Part shown: one piece after another, positions 1-5,807 of the stretch | Layout: the number at the start of each line of letters is the position of its first letter | How positions within the stretch are numbered: position 1 is the first letter of the stretch | Assembly (NCBI GenBank): GCA_017619255.1 | Contig: JAFZSS010000026.1 | Location: 1 to 10,539 of the forward strand | Source of the DNA: Muribaculaceae bacterium | GTDB lineage: Bacteria; Bacteroidota; Bacteroidia; Bacteroidales; Muribaculaceae | Direction of reading: 5' to 3' | DNA length: 10,539 nt | Translations under genes and position numbers: made by a program | Notes under the pieces: generated by a model | What the model saw: only the letters and a program-made list of their open reading frames with translations | What the model was told of the DNA's origin: nothing | The model's database searches: none

Positions 1-19
1 CTGTTTTTTCTCTAACCTG

Positions 20-27
20 CAAAGATA
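20..27 (-). promoter_or_regulatory. Bacteroidota -7 promoter box firing leftward out of the window
   Basis: The plus strand reads CAAAGATA here, so the minus strand reads TATCTTTG, an exact match to the Bacteroidota -7 consensus TAnnTTTG. It is followed by GCAGG in the direction of transcription. A transcript from here would start within the first bases of the window and serve a minus-strand gene lying to the left. No canonical -33 TTTG is seen at 19-20 bp. The flanks closely resemble those of the box at 8384-8391. Confidence 0.6.
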
Positions 28-113
28 GTAAAAATCCCTCAACCTTGCCACCCTCCACAGCAAATATTTTTCATTTTTGCGTGATAGAATCATTCACATA
101 ACGAGAATCATTG

Positions 114-121
114 TACCTTTG
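114..121 (+). promoter_or_regulatory. -7 promoter box for the DUF2752 gene
   Basis: TACCTTTG matches TAnnTTTG. Transcription would begin roughly 7 bases downstream, near 128, which rules out the TTG at 111 as the translation start and favours a TTG at 144 or 150. No -33 TTTG is present at the usual distance. Confidence 0.5.
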
Positions 122-149
122 CGCTAACCCGAAAATCCGAGAATTGACC

Positions 150-527
150 TTGAGAATAAAGCGAATCGTCATATTGATTGTTATCCTGTTCACTTGCGGC
201 GCGGTGCTGTACTGGTTCAACCCGTCACAATCCATGCTCATGCCCAAGTGCGCTTTCAAGATGCTCACCGGCTGGGATTGCCCAGGATGCGGAATACAGC
301 GCGCGGTGCACGCCTTCGTCCACGGCAGGTTTGCCGAAGCCATCAGTTACAACTATTTCTTGGCCTACTCAGTGCCTTACCTCTTGTCATTCCTGGTGGT
401 GTGGGTGGCCCCCGACTACCGCTGGAGCGGCAAACTGAAAGCATTTATCGAAGACCGCCGCGTCGTCTATTTCTACATCATCACCTATTTCATCTGGCTC
501 GTAGTCCGCAACCTCCTCCACATCTAA
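150..527 (+). CDS. DUF2752 family small membrane protein
   Basis: This is a small integral membrane protein of the DUF2752 family, whose function is unknown. With the start chosen here it has 125 residues. A hydrophobic segment lies at about 7-23, followed by the family hallmark CPGCGIQRA (residues 44-52) in the short loop after it. Two further membrane segments are at about 69-87 and 106-121. The conserved Cys-x-x-Cys could bind metal or form a disulfide, but that is inference. The open frame reaches back to a TTG at 111, but that codon lies inside the promoter box. The first sensible starts are TTG 144 or TTG 150; 150 gives a basic MRIKR N-terminus before the first membrane helix. No ATG occurs until 234, which would delete the first helix. 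The gene appears monocistronic. Family assignment is firm; the exact start is uncertain. Confidence 0.82.
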   Translation: MRIKRIVILIVILFTCGAVLYWFNPSQSMLMPKCAFKMLTGWDCPGCGIQRAVHAFVHGRFAEAISYNYFLAYSVPYLLSFLVVWVAPDYRWSGKLKAFIEDRRVVYFYIITYFIWLVVRNLLHI

Positions 528-602
528 CGCCGCAGAAACCATTTTTATCCCTTTTAAGTGAACTTTTTTGGCGCTCGACTTGCACCACTTTTGATAAAGT
601 TG

Positions 603-610
603 TATTTTTG
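603..610 (+). promoter_or_regulatory. -7 promoter box for the threonine dehydrogenase/lipoprotein unit
   Basis: TATTTTTG matches TAnnTTTG exactly and lies 45 bp before the ATG at 656, leaving a leader of about 40 nt. A partial -33 element (TTG at 580-582) sits 20 bp upstream. Confidence 0.6.
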
Positions 611-655
611 TGCCTTGATAAGAAACATAAACCTAAGACATATTAAAACAGTGCA

Positions 656-1615
656 ATGAAAAATATCCTGATCATCGGCTCGACGGGACAAATCGGTTCC
701 GAGCTGACAATGAAGTTGAGAGGCATCTACTCGGGCAATGTGGTCGCTGGTTATATCCCTGGCGCCGAGCCTAAAGGCGAGCTCGCCGAGAGTGGTCCCT
801 CAGAGATTGTTGACATCACCAATGCCCAGCAGATTGCTGCCGTGGTTGACAAGTACAACATCGACACGATTTACAACCTGGCCGCCTTGTTGAGCGCCGT
901 TGCCGAGAACAAGCCCCAGCTGGCTTGGCACATCGGCATCGATGGCCTGATGAATGTGCTGGAAGTGTCGCGCGAGAAGAAATGCGCCGTTTTCACCCCT
1001 AGCAGCATCGGTTCCTTCGGCCCCAACGCCCCCAAGGACGGCACGCCGCAGGACACCATCCAGCAGCCGCGCACAATGTATGGCGTGACCAAGGTCACTG
1101 GTGAGCTGCTGAGCAACTACTATGCGCTCAAGTTCGGCGTGGACACCCGCTCGGTGCGCTTCCCTGGCTTAATCAGCTATGTCACCCCTCCGGGCGGCGG
1201 AACGACCGACTATGCCGTGGATATTTACTATAGCGCCGTCCAGGGCAAGAAGTTCATCTGCCCCATCGCCGCGGGCACCTTGATGGACATGATGTATATG
1301 CCCGACGCCCTGCGCGCCGCCATCGAGATCATGGAGGCAGACCCTGCGCGCCTGGTACACCGCAACTCGTTCAACATCGCGTCGATGAGCTTTGACCCCG
1401 AGGTCATCTACCATAAGATTCAGGAGTACATCCCCAAGTTTGAAATGGAATATGATGTCGATCCGTTGCGCCAAAGCATCGCCGACAGCTGGCCCAACAA
1501 GCTGGACGACACCTGTGCCCGCGTCGAGTGGGACTGGAAACCCGAGTATGACCTTGACGCCATGACGCTCGACATGATTGAGAAACTGCGTGTAAAATTC
1601 GGTATCACCAAATAA
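656..1615 (+). CDS. tdh: L-threonine 3-dehydrogenase, short-chain dehydrogenase (epimerase-like) type
   Basis: The likely reaction is NAD-dependent oxidation of L-threonine to 2-amino-3-ketobutyrate in the cytoplasm, the first step of threonine breakdown to glycine and acetyl-CoA. The protein has 319 residues, normal for the extended-SDR form of this enzyme, which is unrelated to the zinc-dependent Tdh of E. coli. An N-terminal Rossmann fold opens with GSTGQIG (residues 8-14). An acidic residue follows in VDIT (52-55). The motif TPSSIGSFGP (114-123) carries the active-site Ser/Thr, and the catalytic pair is Tyr142 and Lys146 (YGVTK). FPGLISY (169-175) and the TTDYAVD stretch are typical of this subgroup and separate it from sugar-nucleotide epimerases. 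The ATG at 656 is well placed after the promoter at 603. A lipoprotein gene follows 10 bp after the stop. The usual partner, 2-amino-3-ketobutyrate CoA ligase (kbl), is not in the window. A generic NAD-dependent epimerase label is the alternative. Confidence 0.88.
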   Translation: MKNILIIGSTGQIGSELTMKLRGIYSGNVVAGYIPGAEPKGELAESGPSEIVDITNAQQIAAVVDKYNIDTIYNLAALLSAVAENKPQLAWHIGIDGLMNVLEVSREKKCAVFTPSSIGSFGPNAPKDGTPQDTIQQPRTMYGVTKVTGELLSNYYALKFGVDTRSVRFPGLISYVTPPGGGTTDYAVDIYYSAVQGKKFICPIAAGTLMDMMYMPDALRAAIEIMEADPARLVHRNSFNIASMSFDPEVIYHKIQEYIPKFEMEYDVDPLRQSIADSWPNKLDDTCARVEWDWKPEYDLDAMTLDMIEKLRVKFGITK

Positions 1616-1625
1616 AGAAACGATA

Positions 1626-1985
1626 ATGAAAAAGATTCTGCTACTGACCTGTTGCCTCGTGTGCCTGCTGCTGAGCGGCTGCTCCGGCACAAGTTATAAG
1701 CTGGCTAAAGAATACCAGACCAAAGAGACCTTCGGGTATCTTGTGTTTGTTAGCGAGTCGGGCCAGCAGTATGATGACCTGTGGGTTAACATCTCCGGGT
1801 TGAACAAGACCTTCCTGGCGTCAACTGCAAAGATTGACGAGAACGGCGAGGTGCAAGGCATGCGTTACGGCGCCCAACAAGGTACTCGCCGAGTCATGAT
1901 TCGCCAGAAGAATGAGCGCCTGCTGTACCAAGATATTGTACATATCAGTGCCGGCGAGAACACAATCATCAGAATCAAAGACTGA
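1626..1985 (+). CDS. Small putative lipoprotein, function unknown
   Basis: This encodes a 119-residue protein with a classic lipoprotein signal: a short basic start (MKK), a hydrophobic core and the lipobox LSGC with Cys19 as the lipidated residue. Residue +2 is Ser. The mature part is about 100 residues. It begins with a Lys/Glu-rich stretch and continues with short alternating segments (FGYLVFVSE, LWVNISGL, RRVMIRQ, NTIIRI) suggestive of a small beta-sandwich or carboxypeptidase-regulatory-like fold, though no family is recognised. It starts 10 bp after the threonine dehydrogenase stop with no promoter between, so co-transcription is likely. A functional link to threonine breakdown is not evident. 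The 18-bp inverted repeat at 2002-2046 follows the stop by 16 bp. Confidence 0.78.
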   Translation: MKKILLLTCCLVCLLLSGCSGTSYKLAKEYQTKETFGYLVFVSESGQQYDDLWVNISGLNKTFLASTAKIDENGEVQGMRYGAQQGTRRVMIRQKNERLLYQDIVHISAGENTIIRIKD

Positions 1986-2001
1986 CACATCGCTTGAAAT
2001 C

Positions 2002-2046
2002 ATCATGGAGGCGCCCGCAGATAAATCTTGCGGGCGCCTCCATGAT
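2002..2046. terminator. Perfect 18-bp inverted repeat between convergent genes, probable bidirectional terminator
   Basis: The left arm 2002-2019 and right arm 2029-2046 are exact reverse complements, with a 9-base loop (GATAAATCT). The stem core GGAGGCGCCCGC is very GC-rich. It lies 16 bp past the lipoprotein stop and 19 bp past the sirtuin stop on the other strand, where a shared terminator is expected. Neither side has a proper T-run, so it may act by RNA processing or 3'-end protection rather than classic intrinsic termination. Confidence 0.7.
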
Positions 2047-2065
2047 ACTGAATTATCAAAGCCTA

Positions 2066-2773
2066 TCAGCCTTTCCTGAGAATCTCTATCAAGTCGGCCA
2101 CACCCTGGGTGGCGGGCTTTTTAATCACAGTCACCCAGTCGGGGACAGCAGCGGGATTGGGGTCGATGTAGTAAATGGGCACACCGCGACGCACATACTG
2201 GATGAGCGCCGCTGCAGGATAAACCACTAGCGTGGTGCCGATAACGACAAAGATGTCGGCCTCTTGCGCCAAGCGCGCGGCGGCTTCCATGTTGGGCACA
2301 GCTTCGCCAAAGAAGACAATGTGAGGTCTCACTTTATCTCCATTCGGGTCACGCGTGTCCTCGCTGGTTTCCAGTCCCTTGTCACTCAGATCATCACACG
2401 GCAAGGTGTAGAGAAGGCGTTCATTCCTTACCGAGCGCACTTTCATCAACTCGCCATGCAGGTGCAACACATTAGTGCTGCCGGCGCGCTCGTGCAAGTC
2501 ATCCACATTCTGGGTAATCACCCTCACATCAAAGTCCTTCTCCAGCTCCACGAGGCCGAGGTGAGCTGCATTGGGCTGGGCATTCACCAACTGCAAGCGA
2601 CGCTCGTTGTAAAACTTGTGGATCAGGGCAGGGTTGCGCAGATAGCCCTCATGGCTGGCCACCTCCATCACGGGATAGTTTTCCCACAGACCATCCGAGT
2701 CACGAAAGGTCTTGATACCGCTCTCGGCACTGATGCCGGCACCACTCGAAATCACTAATTTCTTCTTGCTCAT
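2066..2773 (-). CDS. cobB: NAD-dependent protein deacylase, sirtuin (SIR2/CobB family) without zinc cysteines
   Basis: This is a sirtuin that should remove acyl groups from protein lysines using NAD, giving nicotinamide and O-acyl-ADP-ribose in the cytoplasm. The protein has 235 residues, normal for bacterial sirtuins. In order it shows the NAD-binding GAGISAESGI (11-20), TFRD (22-25), TQNVDDLHERAG (87-98), the catalytic His106 in HLHGE, and the Rossmann motif GTTLVVYPAA (179-188). Tyr55 and Arg58 form the YxxR pair that in class III sirtuins (SIRT5, E. coli CobB) recognises acidic acyl groups, so desuccinylase/demalonylase activity is plausible. The zinc-ribbon cysteines are missing: Cys126 is the only cysteine. 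The loss, from memory, is shared by other Bacteroidales sirtuins. The ATG at 2773 starts right at the Rossmann strand and a -7 box lies 57 bp upstream. The gene is monocistronic and convergent with the lipoprotein gene. Confidence 0.9.
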   Translation of the reverse strand: MSKKKLVISSGAGISAESGIKTFRDSDGLWENYPVMEVASHEGYLRNPALIHKFYNERRLQLVNAQPNAAHLGLVELEKDFDVRVITQNVDDLHERAGSTNVLHLHGELMKVRSVRNERLLYTLPCDDLSDKGLETSEDTRDPNGDKVRPHIVFFGEAVPNMEAAARLAQEADIFVVIGTTLVVYPAAALIQYVRRGVPIYYIDPNPAAVPDWVTVIKKPATQGVADLIEILRKG

Positions 2774-2830
2774 AGTCGTTGTTTGATTATTTTATGGGTT
2801 GGTAAAGAATTCAGTCAAATAATGTGAGAG

Positions 2831-2838
2831 CAAAAATA
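2831..2838 (-). promoter_or_regulatory. -7 promoter box for the sirtuin gene
   Basis: The plus strand reads CAAAAATA, so the minus strand reads TATTTTTG (TAnnTTTG). It gives a leader of about 50 nt. A TTTG (plus-strand CAAA, 2851-2854) lies 12 bp upstream rather than at the usual 19-20 bp. Confidence 0.5.
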
Positions 2839-2881
2839 ACAAAAATTTTCCAAAAACACTCACCACAATCACATAAATCAC

Positions 2882-2889
2882 TATCTTTG
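2882..2889 (+). promoter_or_regulatory. -7 promoter box for the FKBP cluster
   Basis: TATCTTTG followed by CACC matches the Bacteroidota -7 consensus and lies 31 bp before the ATG at 2921, giving a leader of about 25 nt. It is divergent from the sirtuin promoter 43 bp away. No -33 TTTG is seen. Confidence 0.6.
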
Positions 2890-2920
2890 CACCGTTTTTT
2901 CAAAAAAAGAGTATTTTTCA

Positions 2921-3508
2921 ATGGATAAACTGAGTTACGCATTAGGCTTGAGCATGGGTGGAAACTTCATTGGCTCGGGCATCAAGAAACTGGATATCAA
3001 CGACTTTGCTGATGGTCTCCGCGCTATTTTCGAGGGCGCTGAGCAGAAGATGAGCTTTGACGAGGCCAAGCAGATTGTCACCGAGTTCGTCACCAACCTC
3101 GAGAAGCAGGGCGCCGAAGAGAATGAGCGCCTGGGTCGCGAGTACCTGGAGAAGAACAAAAACGCCGAAGGCGTTAAGGTCACTGAGAGCGGCCTGCAGT
3201 ATCAGGTTGTCAAAGAGGGTGACGGTCTCCAGCCCGGTCCCAACGATGTGGTCACCGTTCACTATACCGGCAAGCTGATCGACGGCACCGTGTTTGACAG
3301 CAGTGTAGAGCGCGGCGAGCCCGCCACCTTTGCCGTTGGTCAGGTCATCCCCGGTTGGGTCGAGGGTCTGCAGTTGATGCGTGAGGGCGCTGCCTACAGG
3401 CTGTTCATCCCGTCCAACCTTGCCTATGGCCCCCATGGCACTGGTCCCATCCAGCCTAACTCCACGCTCATCTTTGATGTGCAGTTGCTCAAGGTGGAGA
3501 AAAAGTAA
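2921..3508 (+). CDS. FKBP-type peptidyl-prolyl cis-trans isomerase, FkpA/FklB-like, no signal peptide
   Basis: This enzyme should isomerise Xaa-Pro bonds and may act as a folding chaperone. The 195 residues comprise an FKBP N-terminal helical (dimerisation) domain at about 3-80, beginning [12 protein letters not shown], and a C-terminal FKBP catalytic domain at about 88-193. The binding-pocket residues are all present: Tyr115, Phe125-Asp126, Phe137, Val142-Ile143, Trp146, Tyr169 and Phe185. It starts directly with the helical domain and has no signal peptide or lipobox, so it is probably cytoplasmic, as for E. coli FklB. It is first of three tandem FKBP genes, with 37 bp to the next. From about residue 86 its catalytic domain is very close to that of its neighbour in protein and DNA, a sign of fairly recent duplication. 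The family is certain; the cellular location is inferred. Confidence 0.92.
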   Translation: MDKLSYALGLSMGGNFIGSGIKKLDINDFADGLRAIFEGAEQKMSFDEAKQIVTEFVTNLEKQGAEENERLGREYLEKNKNAEGVKVTESGLQYQVVKEGDGLQPGPNDVVTVHYTGKLIDGTVFDSSVERGEPATFAVGQVIPGWVEGLQLMREGAAYRLFIPSNLAYGPHGTGPIQPNSTLIFDVQLLKVEKK

Positions 3509-3545
3509 TTACCCGAACATCAATCCTTCAATAATTCAAGATACA

Positions 3546-4076
3546 ATGAAGAAATTATTTGTAATGGTAATGGCTGCCCTGATGATGACGGGCATGGCCA
3601 GTTGTGGCAACAATACAGAGAAAAGCGAAAGTGTCGAGACAACTAACGACGCCGTCACCGAAGAGGTAGCACCCATCAAGGACAACCTGACCCTGGGCCG
3701 TGAGTTCCTTGCAGAGAACGCCAAGAATGACAGCGTCAAGGTCACCGAGAGCGGCCTGCAGTACATGGTGCTGAAAGAAGGCAACGGCGCAAAGCCCGGC
3801 CCCACCGACCTGGTCACCGTACACTACACCGGCACGCTGATCGACGGCAAGGTGTTTGACAGCAGCGTTGAGCGCGGCGAGCCTGCCACCTTCCCCTTGA
3901 ACAAGGTAATTCCCGGCTGGACCGAGGGTCTGCAGCTCATGAGCGAAGGCTCGAAGTACCGCCTGTTCATCCCCAGCGAGCTGGCTTACGGTGAAAAAGG
4001 CGCTGGCGAAGACATCCTTCCCAACTCTACGCTTATCTTTGATGTTGAGCTGATCAAGGTCGAGAAACAGAAATAA
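3546..4076 (+). CDS. FKBP-type peptidyl-prolyl isomerase, lipoprotein
   Basis: This is a membrane-anchored prolyl isomerase of 176 residues. The ATG at 3546 is chosen because it begins a lipoprotein signal: MKK, a Met/Ala-rich hydrophobic core, and the lipobox MASC with Cys20. The frame is open further upstream, but that part overlaps the previous gene in another frame and is not real. After the cysteine comes a flexible Ser/Thr/Glu-rich linker (about 21-48), a short remnant of the helical region ([13 protein letters not shown], 48-60), then the FKBP catalytic domain (about 64-174). Pocket residues Tyr94, Phe104-Asp105, Phe116, Val121-Ile122, Trp125, Tyr148 and Phe165 are intact, so it should be active. 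Compared with its upstream neighbour it lacks most of the N-terminal dimerisation domain but keeps a nearly matching catalytic domain, including the shared stretch [14 protein letters not shown]. It is likely co-transcribed with the flanking FKBP genes. Confidence 0.92.
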   Translation: MKKLFVMVMAALMMTGMASCGNNTEKSESVETTNDAVTEEVAPIKDNLTLGREFLAENAKNDSVKVTESGLQYMVLKEGNGAKPGPTDLVTVHYTGTLIDGKVFDSSVERGEPATFPLNKVIPGWTEGLQLMSEGSKYRLFIPSELAYGEKGAGEDILPNSTLIFDVELIKVEKQK

Positions 4077-4126
4077 ACACAATTATAACAACATTCCAAT
4101 CAATTTAAAAAACAGGTTTTATTATT

Positions 4127-5017
4127 ATGAAAAAGATTTTAGCATTTGCAGTAGCCGGCCTGCTCATGACCGGTTTTGTGGGTTGCAAGAGCAATGGCAC
4201 GGGCGGCAGCAATGAAGCTATGGACTCGCTGAGTCTGGTATTTGGTGACCTCTTTGGTGGCGGCATGAGCCAGCAGATCAAAATGATGGACTCGACGATG
4301 GACATCAACGAGGTACTCGAGGGCATGAAGTACATGGCCGATGCCGACACCAGCAAGGCTTTCATGAACGGTGTGCAGATGGGTATGCAGATTGCTCAGT
4401 TCTATCAGGCTATTGAGATGCAGACCGGTATGCCCGTTAACAAGAGCCTCTTCATGAAGCATCTGGTAGATGGTCTCAAGTCCAACACTCCGATGGACCA
4501 GGCAGCTATGATGGAGCTTCAGAACAAGATTGAGCCTCTCATGGACAAGGTCATTGAGAATTCTCCCAAGAACATCGCCAACAAGAAGGCTGGTGAGGAC
4601 TACATGAACAAGCTCAAGAATGACAAGAGCTACACCTTCACCAAGTCCGGTATCGCTTACAAGATGACCAACCCCGGCGAGGGCAAGAACTTCACCGACA
4701 GTGATGAGGTAAGGGTTGTCTATGTAGGTAAGCACCTCGACGGCACTGAGTTTGACAACTCACAAGGCCAGCCCGCCATCTTCAATGTGAAGCAGGTTGT
4801 TCCCGGCTTTGCCGAGATGCTCCAGCTGATGAAACCCGGCAGCAAGGCTACCGTGGTTATCCCCGCTGAGCTCGCCTACGGCGTTAAGGGTCAGCAGCCC
4901 AAGATTGGTCCCAGCGAAACCTTGATTTTCGAAATGGAGACCCTGGGCGTTCAGGATCCCAACGAGAAGCCCGCCATGCCTCAGAGACCGATGCCCGTCC
5001 GTCCCCGTGGCAAGTAA
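4127..5017 (+). CDS. FKBP-type peptidyl-prolyl isomerase, two-domain Mip/FkpA-like lipoprotein
   Basis: A 296-residue envelope prolyl isomerase/chaperone. The signal ends in the lipobox FVGC with Cys20. A Gly/Ser linker leads into a long Met-rich helical domain (about 31-165) of the FKBP N-terminal type used for dimerisation in Mip and FkpA. The FKBP catalytic domain follows at about 170-275. Tyr199, Phe209-Asp210, Phe219, Tyr251 and Phe268 are kept, but the pocket Trp is replaced by Phe228 (VVPGF instead of VIPGW), which may lower or shift isomerase activity. The last 20 or so residues form a Pro/Arg-rich tail (PQRPMPVRPRGK). The 50-bp gap after the second FKBP gene has no recognisable promoter, and an intrinsic terminator follows at 5044, so this is the last gene of the FKBP unit. 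It is clearly more diverged than the other two copies. Confidence 0.92.
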   Translation: MKKILAFAVAGLLMTGFVGCKSNGTGGSNEAMDSLSLVFGDLFGGGMSQQIKMMDSTMDINEVLEGMKYMADADTSKAFMNGVQMGMQIAQFYQAIEMQTGMPVNKSLFMKHLVDGLKSNTPMDQAAMMELQNKIEPLMDKVIENSPKNIANKKAGEDYMNKLKNDKSYTFTKSGIAYKMTNPGEGKNFTDSDEVRVVYVGKHLDGTEFDNSQGQPAIFNVKQVVPGFAEMLQLMKPGSKATVVIPAELAYGVKGQQPKIGPSETLIFEMETLGVQDPNEKPAMPQRPMPVRPRGK

Positions 5018-5043
5018 TCTGACAACGATTCACTAGAATGATT

Positions 5044-5080
5044 AACCGCTCTGGCCAACTCGGTCAGGGCGGTTTCTTTA
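5044..5080 (+). terminator. Intrinsic terminator of the FKBP cluster
   Basis: A 13-bp stem (5044-5056 with 5062-5074, two G-T wobbles, loop AACTC) is followed by the T-rich stretch TCTTTA. It sits 27 bp past the last FKBP stop and 28 bp past the 3' end of the convergent methyltransferase-like gene. The T-rich side favours plus-strand termination; the hairpin could also serve the minus strand. Confidence 0.82.
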
Positions 5081-5101
5081 TATAGAATGTGTAGATGATC
5101 A

Positions 5102-5797
5102 TTATAGCCAGAGTGAGAAGTCCTCACGCTGGAGTTTGGGATTGGGGTTAAGGATAGCGATTTTGTCGTTGGTATAGGTCTGGCCAGCGTTCATATGCTG
5201 GCAACAGGAGCTGAACAGGCGGGACATTTCCTCATCCTGGCGCATGTTACGCATCACTATCACACAGCGGGCATCGAGCAGACGCGTCAACACGGTTTCA
5301 TCAACGGGTGTATTGACCAGGGCCATAATAGAAACTTCAGAAGAATCCAATAAATCCTTTGTTGCCACATCGATGTCGTCATAGCACGCCACGCGACCAA
5401 GCCGGCTTTGCAGCACACGAACGGCAAGGGCATTGTGCTCCAATTGCGGGTCATATAGATATAGGAGGCTAGTGCTGTTCACCGCCAGCATGGCTACTGT
5501 TTCCACGCCCGTTGCCGCCCCCACTTGCAGGAGGCGCTGTGGATTGAAAAAGTTGGTCACACGAAACAATAGTTTGGTCTCTTTCTCGCTGATGAGATCC
5601 ATCTTGTCGCGTTGCTCACGCGACGCGCTGGACTTGATGGTGTCGAGCAGCTGGGATATGTCCGTATAGGCATAATAGGGCAAGCGCTGCCGCCACACAT
5701 TGCACACAAACTGATAGGCAAAAGGTGAATGTATGCCGAAGCCGCCACTGCGGTGGTGGCGGCTCCAAGCACTTCGATATCGTTTCAGGGCTTTCAA
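5102..5797 (-). CDS. Putative class I SAM-dependent methyltransferase-like protein
   Basis: A cytoplasmic protein of about 231 residues. It resembles a group of Bacteroidota proteins annotated as O-methyltransferase-like, in which an N-terminal basic helix leads to the conserved GIHSPFAY motif (residues 21-28 here) and then a PYYAY stretch. A Rossmann-like SAM-binding loop follows at LLQVGAATGVE (about 89-99), with an acidic strand end YDP (115-117). The glycine-rich loop is less canonical than ExGxGxG, so SAM binding and activity are uncertain. No substrate can be named. The frame extends upstream into the YfhO gene without an ATG; the TTG at 5797, 10 bp after the YfhO stop, gives MKALKRYR and the expected short basic N-terminus. 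A non-ATG start directly behind the upstream stop suggests translational coupling. No promoter is visible, so it is probably the second gene of the YfhO unit. Confidence 0.72.
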   Translation of the reverse strand: MKALKRYRSAWSRHHRSGGFGIHSPFAYQFVCNVWRQRLPYYAYTDISQLLDTIKSSASREQRDKMDLISEKETKLLFRVTNFFNPQRLLQVGAATGVETVAMLAVNSTSLLYLYDPQLEHNALAVRVLQSRLGRVACYDDIDVATKDLLDSSEVSIMALVNTPVDETVLTRLLDARCVIVMRNMRQDEEMSRLFSSCCQHMNAGQTYTNDKIAILNPNPKLQREDFSLWL

Positions 5798-5807
5798 CAG
5801 CCGATAA

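Noticed and set aside
540..570. Possible terminator after the DUF2752 gene
   Set aside because: Only a 4-bp AAGT/ACTT stem precedes the T-run; that is too weak to call.
2264..2758. A 164-codon plus-strand frame across the sirtuin gene
   Set aside because: The minus-strand sirtuin has all its family motifs, so the antisense frame is a shadow.
3381..3545. N-terminal extension of the second FKBP frame overlapping the first FKBP gene
   Set aside because: The extension is Ser/Pro/Arg-rich noise in another frame of the first FKBP gene; the ATG at 3546 starts a proper lipoprotein signal.
4139..4735. A 198-codon minus-strand frame across the third FKBP gene
   Set aside because: It is antisense to a well-supported FKBP gene and shows no recognisable domain.
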